From NCBI GenBank assembly GCA_018608735.1, contig JABAYZ010000257.1, forward strand, positions 1 to 12,873: a stretch of DNA of 12,873 bases. Reading direction: 5' to 3'. Below, piece by piece: positions 6,715 to 12,873 of this stretch. Both the position numbers and the translations under genes were made by a program. Position 1 is the stretch's first letter, and each line of letters opens with the position of its first letter. The stretch comes from Flavobacteriaceae bacterium. GTDB taxonomy: Bacteria > Bacteroidota > Bacteroidia > Flavobacteriales > Flavobacteriaceae. The notes below the pieces were generated by a model. The model did no database searches. It was not told the origin of the DNA and worked only from the letters and a program-made list of their open reading frames with translations.

Positions 6715-7522
6715 TGCTATGGTGTTTAAGTGCGTTACGCACGTTCTTGTGTGTGTCCAACAAGGCTTGTGCTTCAGTTTCAGAGATATCTAATTGGTTC
6801 ATGAGCATGTTTTTGCCACGAGCTACCAATTTATCATTGCTAAGTTGCATGTCCACCATCTTATTGCCTTTCACGCGTCCAAGCTGTATCATAGTTGTTG
6901 TAGTAATCATATTTAGCACCAATTTTTGTGCGGTACCCGCTTTCATCCGCGAACTACCAGTCACCACTTCAGGGCCAACCACCACCTCAATCGGGTAATC
7001 TGCCACTTGGGCAAGAGGGCTCCCGGCGTTACAAGTAATACAACCTGTACTAATGTTTTGCTGTTTACAAGCTTTTAGCGCGGCAATCACATAAGGCGTT
7101 GTGCCAGAAGCTGCGATACCAACCACCATATCTTTAGTGGATATGTTGTGCGCTTGTAAATCTTTCCAGCCTTGTTGGGTATCGTCTTCGGCAAACTCCA
7201 CGGCATTTCGAATTGCGATATCTCCCCCTGCAATCAGGCCAATCACCATATGCTCTGGAACGCCAAATGTAGGGGGGCATTCCGAAGCATCCAAAATCCC
7301 CAAACGTCCACTAGTGCCTGCTCCTAAATAAAATAAGCGCCCTCCATTTTCAAGACATTTTACTGTGTGTCCAACGAGGGCTTCAATTTGAACAAGGGCT
7401 TTTTCAACTGCTCTAGGAACGCTTTGATCTTCTGTGTTTATCACAGATAAAACGTCTTTAATAGACCTTGTTTCTAGATGATTGTAATGTGAATCTTGTT
7501 CTGTAGTTTTTGTAAAACTCAT
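6692..7522 (-). CDS. murQ: N-acetylmuramic acid 6-phosphate etherase
   Basis: MurQ cleaves the lactyl ether of MurNAc-6-phosphate to give GlcNAc-6-phosphate and D-lactate, a step in cytoplasmic peptidoglycan recycling. The protein is a SIS-domain enzyme. GAGTSGRLGIL at about 67-77 is followed by DASECPPTFG (78-87), with Glu81 corresponding to the catalytic Glu83 of E. coli MurQ. Glu112 (VEFAEDD) matches the second essential glutamate. EVVTGSSRMKAGTAQK at about 185-200 is the other family signature. Length is 276 residues, slightly shorter than the E. coli enzyme. The ATG at 7522 (MSFTKTTEQDSHYNHLE) is preferred to an in-frame TTG two codons upstream. It lies 33 bases downstream of the DUF4249 gene and overlaps the DUF6095 gene. 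No MurP-type PTS gene or MurNAc kinase gene is present in the window. Confidence 0.95.
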   Translation of the reverse strand: MSFTKTTEQDSHYNHLETRSIKDVLSVINTEDQSVPRAVEKALVQIEALVGHTVKCLENGGRLFYLGAGTSGRLGILDASECPPTFGVPEHMVIGLIAGGDIAIRNAVEFAEDDTQQGWKDLQAHNISTKDMVVGIAASGTTPYVIAALKACKQQNISTGCITCNAGSPLAQVADYPIEVVVGPEVVTGSSRMKAGTAQKLVLNMITTTTMIQLGRVKGNKMVDMQLSNDKLVARGKNMLMNQLDISETEAQALLDTHKNVRNALKHHSNGNTKNG

Positions 7523-7555
7523 ACACAAAAATATAATTTTTGAAAGACTTTTTTG

Positions 7556-8356
7556 CTATTCTAAAACTAAACTCGAACTATAGGTTTCAGAAAGTCTAAA
7601 ATAGCCCATCGGATAATGATCAGGATTGGTCATGTTATAGAGGTTTCCACGCACCGTTGACGGGGTAGTACTAAAAGGATTTCCACCGTCTTCTGTTTGC
7701 TCAATCAAAATGGTCATGAAATTAAAATGCCGTTCGTCAATCCCCATAATTTTAATCACAGCCTCATCGCCGGCTTGCAAATCTTTATAAAAAAAAGAAA
7801 ATGTAAATAGATTCCCTTGATAGAACTCATCTTTAGTCGCCAAATACCTTTGGAGTCCAAAGTCCAACAGATAAAAATCATCACGTACAGCACTGTCCGT
7901 AAATGATACAAGGACTTCTATCTCATCGCCCTCAAAGAGTGTGCCGTCTCCTTGTTCTAAGTTGTCAATAGGTACGGCATGCCTCAATTGTTCTACTGTA
8001 GATTCATAGGTTTCGTTGGCATATACTACCCGTAATTTATAATCCGTATCAAAACTAGGGGTGAAGTCCAATCTAAAATCATTTTCGAGTACAGCGTCAT
8101 ATACAAAATCAAAAGTTTGATTATTGCTAAGGTCTAGCAACTGGACAGTAGCATTGGATACCATAATAGTTTCTTCCTGATAAAACCCGCCAGTTAAACT
8201 TAATTTCACCACTTGGGTTAGCGTTTCATTTGGCGTCATTTCTAGCAATGCTTCGATGGCCAGTCGTGGGGGTTCAGTTGGTAAATCGAGTTGAACAACT
8301 TCTTCACAAGCACTACTTAGAACTCCAATACAGATGAGTATAATTAGTTTTTTCAT
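7556..8356 (-). CDS. DUF4249 lipoprotein, TonB-receptor partner
   Basis: The protein has 266 residues and a lipoprotein signal (MKKLIILICIGVLSSAC) with the lipidated Cys17. The mature start CEEVVQLDLP and following PPRLAIEALLE are typical of DUF4249 proteins. The acidic residues directly after the cysteine would fit a Bacteroidota surface-lipoprotein export signal, but this is only a rough match. The body reads as beta-rich: an Ig-like region (ATVQLLDLSNNQTFDF, then YKLRVVYANETYES), followed by the C-terminal part with GNPFSTTPSTVRGNLYN and GYFRLSETYSSSLVLE. DUF4249 genes regularly accompany TonB-dependent receptors, in a role perhaps like that of SusD lipoproteins, though the ligand is unknown. 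It starts 3 bases after the receptor stop codon, so the two are almost certainly co-translated. Confidence 0.88.
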   Translation of the reverse strand: MKKLIILICIGVLSSACEEVVQLDLPTEPPRLAIEALLEMTPNETLTQVVKLSLTGGFYQEETIMVSNATVQLLDLSNNQTFDFVYDAVLENDFRLDFTPSFDTDYKLRVVYANETYESTVEQLRHAVPIDNLEQGDGTLFEGDEIEVLVSFTDSAVRDDFYLLDFGLQRYLATKDEFYQGNLFTFSFFYKDLQAGDEAVIKIMGIDERHFNFMTILIEQTEDGGNPFSTTPSTVRGNLYNMTNPDHYPMGYFRLSETYSSSLVLE

Positions 8357-8359
8357 GGT

Positions 8360-10720
8360 CTAAAATTTAAAGTTATAAGACACGGCACCTATAGCACCAA
8401 ACAAAGATAACTTGATAGCTTCATTTTGCCCAGTATCTTGATTCTCTCTGAAATTTAACGATTGGGTATTTTTTCGATTATACAAATTATAAATACTAAA
8501 AACCCATTCACTTTTCCATCGTTTTTCTTTCTTAGATTTTGGGGTATATGTTCCAGAAATATCAAAGCGGTGGTAGGCATCTAAACGGCTTGAGTTTCGC
8601 GCTTCAAAAGTGGGTACAACCAATCCATTAAAAGAATATTGTCCGTTGGGATAAGTCGTTGGCTGTCCAGTTTGAAAAATAAAATTAGCATTCAACTTCC
8701 ATTTTTCGCTGAGGTCATAACTAGATGTAATGGAAATGTCATGTGTTTTGTCGTAAGGAGTATTGTACCAATTACCGTTATTAATTCCAGGATCTGAAGC
8801 CTTTTGACCTTTAGTTTGCTGTTCCGATTTAGATAGGGTATAGGCAAACCACCCTTTGAATCGCCCCTTATTTTTACGGAGTAAAACTTCTAATCCATAC
8901 GCTCTTGAGCGCCCGTTAAGTATCACCTGTTCAATGGCATCATTGGCAATTAAATTTGCCCCATCGATATAGTCAATACGATTTTTTATAATTTTATAAA
9001 AACTCTCAACTTCTAATGAATAGGCCTTGTAGTTTTTAAAATAACCTACTGCAACTTGATCCAAAATTTGAGGTTGTATAAATTCGCCACTCGGTGCCCA
9101 AACATCTAAAGGCGCAGGCGAACTGGTGTTTGACATCAAATGTAAATATTGAGTCATTCGATTGTAGCTCGTTTTTAATGAAGTATCATCATTTAATTGG
9201 TATGACAACGCAAAGCGGGGTTCAATATTTAAAAAGGACTTGATTACTTTTCCATGACCATCACTTCGGGTGCCAATAGGGTTTATTTTTTCATACAGTT
9301 GTAGGTCGCTGTTAAATTCAACAGCTTGGTTGTTTTCATACACATTAATCTCTTTTTGTCCTAATCGTAAAAAAGAACTTAAACGTGCACCATAACTTAG
9401 TGCTAAACGGTCAGTTAATTGCTGGTTTACATCGATATAAATGGCATTTTCAAATGCAAATTTATTAATTAATTCTTCTCTGTTAATTCCAGAGTCAGGA
9501 CCGTTTGGACTGATGACTCCTGGGTTGAAGCGGTAGTAAGTGCTATGAAGTCCATATTCAAGCTTGTAGCGGTCATTAATATACTGCTTAAAGTCATATT
9601 TGATATTCATGTTTTGAATCCCAGAATTCCATTCAAACCCTACAAAATTCAAATTTAACCCATAGTAGTAGTCCGAATAAATTAGCGATAAGTTGGAAAA
9701 CAATTGATCAGAAAATAAATGATTCCAGCGAAAATTAACCACGGTGTTACCATAAGTATTTTCAAAACTATCAGAGATATTAAACACGTCTCTACCAAAA
9801 TATCCCGAGAGATAAATGCTGTTTTTTTTGTTGAGGTTATAACTTAACTTGGTATTTAAATCGTAGAAATAAGCAACATTATTAAGGTCAAACAAGGGTA
9901 AAAATAAATGCGCATAAGTGGCGCGTCCGCCTAAAAGGAATGAACCCGTTCCTTTTTTTAGAGGGCCTTCTAGCAACAATCGACTAGCAACTAAACCGAG
10001 ACCTCCGTTTGCATGAAACTCATTTTTATTACCATCTTTTTGGTAAATGTCTAAAACAGATGCCACTCGACCACCATATTTGGCAGGGATACCCCCTTTG
10101 TAGAGTTTTAAGTTTTTGATAGCATCGGGATTAAATACAGAAAATAACCCGAATAAATGTGACGAATTAAATATCGTTGCTTCATCTAACAGTATCAAAT
10201 TTTGATCTGTTGCACCTCCGCGAACATTGAAGCCTGCTGCACCTTCACCACCACTAGAAACTCCTGGTAAAAGTGTGATGGCTTTGATGACATCGGCTTC
10301 GCCAAATACAACAGGTATTTGTTTAATACTGGAAGCATTTAATGAGTTGACACTCATTTGAGGTGTTTTGATGTCTACCCTTTCAATGTTGGTTTCAATG
10401 ACCACTTCGTCTAAAGTTTCTTGCGCTTCAACTAGTGTGAAATCTAGAGAAATGTTTTTGTCGAGATTTAGGGTTTGTTGAAGGGTGCTGTATCCCATGG
10501 TACTCACTGTGACTTCGTAAGTCCCTTGATCTAAAGTGATGGAGTAAAAGCCATACTCATTAGAAATCGTACCGGTTTTTAGATCGTAAATTAGAATGTT
10601 GGCACCAATCAAAGTTTCTTGGCCTTCGGCCTCAAAAACGGTACCGCTTAGTGTAAATTTTTCTTGTGAATACCCTAGAAAACTAAGTCCTATAAAAAGA
10701 GAAAATATTAGGCGTGTCAT
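8360..10720 (-). CDS. TonB-dependent receptor with CarboxypepD_reg-like domain
   Basis: An outer-membrane active transporter of 786 residues. After the signal peptide (1-19, ending LGYSQ), residues about 22-97 form a carboxypeptidase-regulatory-like domain (FTLSGTVFEAEGQETLIGAN, then NEYGFYSITLDQGTYEVTVS). A linker with the TonB-box-like LDEVVIE (103-109) follows. The plug is at about 115-228, with GFNVRGGATDQNLILLDEA and GGIPAKYGGRVASVLD as landmarks. The remainder is a 22-strand-type barrel ending in AVSYNFKF. The length and N-terminal extension are usual for receptors that pair with DUF4249 lipoproteins in this phylum. The ligand cannot be read from sequence. It is the first gene of the operon that includes the DUF4249 gene, murQ and the DUF6095 gene. 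Confidence 0.93.
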   Translation of the reverse strand: MTRLIFSLFIGLSFLGYSQEKFTLSGTVFEAEGQETLIGANILIYDLKTGTISNEYGFYSITLDQGTYEVTVSTMGYSTLQQTLNLDKNISLDFTLVEAQETLDEVVIETNIERVDIKTPQMSVNSLNASSIKQIPVVFGEADVIKAITLLPGVSSGGEGAAGFNVRGGATDQNLILLDEATIFNSSHLFGLFSVFNPDAIKNLKLYKGGIPAKYGGRVASVLDIYQKDGNKNEFHANGGLGLVASRLLLEGPLKKGTGSFLLGGRATYAHLFLPLFDLNNVAYFYDLNTKLSYNLNKKNSIYLSGYFGRDVFNISDSFENTYGNTVVNFRWNHLFSDQLFSNLSLIYSDYYYGLNLNFVGFEWNSGIQNMNIKYDFKQYINDRYKLEYGLHSTYYRFNPGVISPNGPDSGINREELINKFAFENAIYIDVNQQLTDRLALSYGARLSSFLRLGQKEINVYENNQAVEFNSDLQLYEKINPIGTRSDGHGKVIKSFLNIEPRFALSYQLNDDTSLKTSYNRMTQYLHLMSNTSSPAPLDVWAPSGEFIQPQILDQVAVGYFKNYKAYSLEVESFYKIIKNRIDYIDGANLIANDAIEQVILNGRSRAYGLEVLLRKNKGRFKGWFAYTLSKSEQQTKGQKASDPGINNGNWYNTPYDKTHDISITSSYDLSEKWKLNANFIFQTGQPTTYPNGQYSFNGLVVPTFEARNSSRLDAYHRFDISGTYTPKSKKEKRWKSEWVFSIYNLYNRKNTQSLNFRENQDTGQNEAIKLSLFGAIGAVSYNFKF

Positions 10721-10738
10721 TGGTTAATTATTTGATTA

Positions 10739-10746
10739 CAAAATTA
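10739..10746 (-). promoter_or_regulatory. Candidate -7 promoter element of the receptor operon
   Basis: On the minus strand this reads TAATTTTG, an exact match to the Bacteroidota consensus TAnnTTTG, 18 bases before the receptor ATG. A clean TTG-type -33 element is not visible; the expected place falls inside the icd terminator hairpin, where the minus strand reads TTTATG. The match could be chance in AT-rich DNA. Confidence 0.35.
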
Positions 10747-10751
10747 AAATA

Positions 10752-10776
10752 AAAAGCACCTCATAAAGGTGCTTTT
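10752..10776 (-). terminator. Intrinsic terminator of the isocitrate dehydrogenase gene
   Basis: A perfect 10-base stem, AAAAGCACCT at 10752-10761 and AGGTGCTTTT at 10767-10776, closes a 5-base loop. On the minus strand it begins 23 bases after the icd stop codon and runs into a T-rich tail (TTTTTATTTTAATTTT). It separates icd from the receptor operon and lies only about 30 bases upstream of the receptor start codon. Confidence 0.85.
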
Positions 10777-10799
10777 AACAAAATATTTTGATAGAATTT

Positions 10800-12873
10800 T
10801 TAGCTGATAATTTTATTAAGCGTGGCGCTGGGACGCATAGCTTTATCTGTTTTTTCAGCATTTGGAAGGAAATAACCCCCGGTTTCAACGGCATGACCTT
10901 GAACAGTTATTAATTCTTGGACAATAGTTTCTTCGTGTTCTAAAAGTGAATTCGCAATGCTTTCAAATTCAGCTTTCAAATCCGTATCCTTATTTTGAGC
11001 GGCTAAAGCCTCAGCCCAATAGAGCGAGAGGTAAAAATGACTGCCTCTGTTGTCCAATTCATAAACCCGTCTGGATGGTGATTTCTTTTCTTCTAAAAAT
11101 TTCTCTGTAGCGGCATCTAATGCTTCCCCAAGCACTGCTGCTTTTGGCGTGTTATTCACTTGACTGAAATGTTCTAAAGACACTGCTAAGGCCAAAAATT
11201 CTCCTAAGGAATCCCAGCGTAAGTGATTTTCATGGATAAATTGTTCTACATGTTTTGGAGCAGATCCACCAGCACCGGTTTCAAATAAACCTCCGCCATT
11301 CATTAACGGCACAATGGATAACATTTTTGCACTCGTTCCAACTTCAAGAATTGGAAATAAATCGGTCAAATAATCTCTCAAAACATTACCAGAAACGGAA
11401 ATTGTGTCCAGGCCTTGTTTTAATCTAGATAGCGTATAATGTGTTGCTTCAATAGGGGATAGGATTTGAAGATCTAAATCTTTTGTATCATAGTCTTTCA
11501 AATAAACCTGTACTTTTTTAATCAATTCTGCATCATGTGCTCTATTGGCGTCTAACCAAAATATTGCAGGAATTTGTGAGGCATTAGCACGAGTAACGGC
11601 CAATTTAACCCAGTCCTGAATAGGAGCATCTTTAACTTGGCACATGCGCCAGATATCACCAGTTTCTACGGAGTGCGAGATTAATACGGTACCATTTGCG
11701 TCAACAACATCAACATGACCATCCGATTGGATTTCAAAGGTTTTGTCATGCGATCCATATTCTTCTGCTTTTTGAGCCATTAGTCCAACATTGGGGACAG
11801 TTCCCATTGTAGTAGGATCAAAAGCACCATTTGCTTTACAAAAATCGATGGTAGCCGTATAGATTCCAGCATAACTACTATCTGGAATTATTGCTTTAGT
11901 ATCTTGTGCATTTCCATTAGCATTCCACATTTGACCCGACGTCCGAATCATGGCTGGCATAGAAGCATCGATAATCACATCACTAGGGACATGTAAATTA
12001 GTAATACCTTTGTCAGAATTAACCATAGCTAAATCTGGACCATTACTTATTGCTGCAGCAAAATCAGCTTCAATTTCCTGACGCTTGTCAGCAGTTAACC
12101 CAGCGACTTTATCTAAAATATTTCCGTAGCCGTTATTGGCATCCACTCCAATTTCATTTAAAATGGCGTGGTGTTTTTCAAAGACATCAGCAAAAAAGAG
12201 TTTAACTGCATGACCAAAAATAATAGGGTCACTCACTTTCATCATCGTTGCTTTCATGTGAAGAGAAAACAGTACACCTTGGTCTTTAGCATCTTTTATT
12301 TGAGCCACTAGAAACGCTTTTAGCGCCTGAAGACTCATGACCGTTGCATCAATAATTTCTCCTTCTAAAAGTGAAATATTTGATTTTAATATGGTTTTTT
12401 TCGCATTGGCATCTGTGTGAACAATACTTACGGTAGTTGCGTTTGCAACCGTGATCGATTTTTCATTATGAGCAAAATCGCCAGCAGTCATTGTGGCGAC
12501 ATGTGTTTTGGAGCCTGCTGCCCAAGCTCCCATACTATGCGGGTTTTTCTTAGCATAATTTTTTACAGCTTTTGGCGCACGACGATCTGAATTTCCTTCT
12601 CTCAAAACAGGGTTTACGGCACTTCCTTTTATTTTATCGTAACGTGATTTTATTTGCTTTTCGTCTTCATTTTTTGGTGCATCTGGATAGTTTGGAATTG
12701 CAAATCCTTTGGACTGTAGTTCGCTAATAGCTGCTTTTAGTTGAGGTATAGAAGCACTTATGTTTGGAAGTTTTATAATATTAGCTTCTTTTTTTGTTAC
12801 AAGTTTACCAAGTTCAGCAAGTGCATCTTCAATTTGTTGATTTTCGGATAAAAATTCTGAAAATGTTGAAAGA
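10800..12873 (-). CDS. icd: Monomeric NADP-dependent isocitrate dehydrogenase, 5' end missing
   Basis: The TCA-cycle enzyme that oxidatively decarboxylates isocitrate to 2-oxoglutarate, making NADPH. The window holds the C-terminal 690 residues; the frame continues past the right edge, where it reads LSTFSEFLSENQQIEDALAE. The monomeric family is about 740 residues, so roughly 50 are missing. Family landmarks in this fragment are KLPNISASIPQLKAAI (34-49), NPVLREGNSDRRAP (87-100), a conserved substrate-binding stretch, and FWLDANRAHDAELI in the middle of the second half. The terminal MRPSATLNKII is also typical. A TTG at 12605 could be mistaken for a start but is internal, because conserved sequence extends upstream of it. 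The gene is terminated by the hairpin at 10752-10776 and is a separate transcription unit from the receptor operon. Confidence 0.96.
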   Translation of the reverse strand, partial: LSTFSEFLSENQQIEDALAELGKLVTKKEANIIKLPNISASIPQLKAAISELQSKGFAIPNYPDAPKNEDEKQIKSRYDKIKGSAVNPVLREGNSDRRAPKAVKNYAKKNPHSMGAWAAGSKTHVATMTAGDFAHNEKSITVANATTVSIVHTDANAKKTILKSNISLLEGEIIDATVMSLQALKAFLVAQIKDAKDQGVLFSLHMKATMMKVSDPIIFGHAVKLFFADVFEKHHAILNEIGVDANNGYGNILDKVAGLTADKRQEIEADFAAAISNGPDLAMVNSDKGITNLHVPSDVIIDASMPAMIRTSGQMWNANGNAQDTKAIIPDSSYAGIYTATIDFCKANGAFDPTTMGTVPNVGLMAQKAEEYGSHDKTFEIQSDGHVDVVDANGTVLISHSVETGDIWRMCQVKDAPIQDWVKLAVTRANASQIPAIFWLDANRAHDAELIKKVQVYLKDYDTKDLDLQILSPIEATHYTLSRLKQGLDTISVSGNVLRDYLTDLFPILEVGTSAKMLSIVPLMNGGGLFETGAGGSAPKHVEQFIHENHLRWDSLGEFLALAVSLEHFSQVNNTPKAAVLGEALDAATEKFLEEKKSPSRRVYELDNRGSHFYLSLYWAEALAAQNKDTDLKAEFESIANSLLEHEETIVQELITVQGHAVETGGYFLPNAEKTDKAMRPSATLNKIIS

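Noticed and set aside
7526..7533. TATTTTTG on the minus strand as a -7 promoter for murQ
   Set aside because: It matches TAnnTTTG but ends only 3 bases before the murQ ATG, leaving no room for a leader, and the upstream gene is just 33 bases away, so an operon is more likely.
12603..12605. TTG as the start of isocitrate dehydrogenase
   Set aside because: Family-conserved sequence (LPNISAS and NPV before the leucine) continues in frame upstream to the window edge, so this TTG is an internal leucine codon.

Overview
The window looks like a chromosomal segment from a member of the Flavobacteriaceae (phylum Bacteroidota). The DNA is AT-rich. It carries a TonB-dependent receptor paired with a DUF4249 lipoprotein, a small DUF6095 membrane protein, a monomeric-type NADP isocitrate dehydrogenase, and upstream elements matching the Bacteroidota -7 consensus TAnnTTTG. 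I saw no rRNA, tRNA, CRISPR array, insertion sequence or phage gene.

Left part (1-2962, all minus strand). Reading in the direction of transcription: an exported protein joining a thioredoxin-like domain to a shortened MsrA-like domain (2962-1973); a small lipoprotein whose reading frame appears broken near its 3' end (1943-1345); a DgkA-family lipid kinase (1124-768); and a protein I could not identify that runs off the left edge (681-1).

Middle part (3394-6295, plus strand). After a 431-base divergent intergenic region comes a tight three-gene operon: an exported DUF547 protein, an outer-membrane beta-barrel protein, and an Omp85-family protein with one POTRA-like domain. Together with the divergent thioredoxin/MsrA-like gene, this looks like a cell-envelope module. 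Two exported proteins with paired cysteines flank the shared intergenic region, and two outer-membrane proteins follow. Its function is not known to me and is the most open question here.

Right part (6444-12873, all minus strand). A compact operon runs TonB-dependent receptor, DUF4249 lipoprotein, murQ, DUF6095. Its gaps are 3 and 33 bases, and the last two genes overlap by 23 bases. MurQ recycles the peptidoglycan sugar MurNAc-6-phosphate, so the linked receptor pair could import a cell-wall-derived or other glycan ligand, but this is inference from gene order only. Upstream, and separated by a strong hairpin terminator, is the monomeric isocitrate dehydrogenase gene, which is cut by the right edge.

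The middle and right operons converge at 6296-6480.
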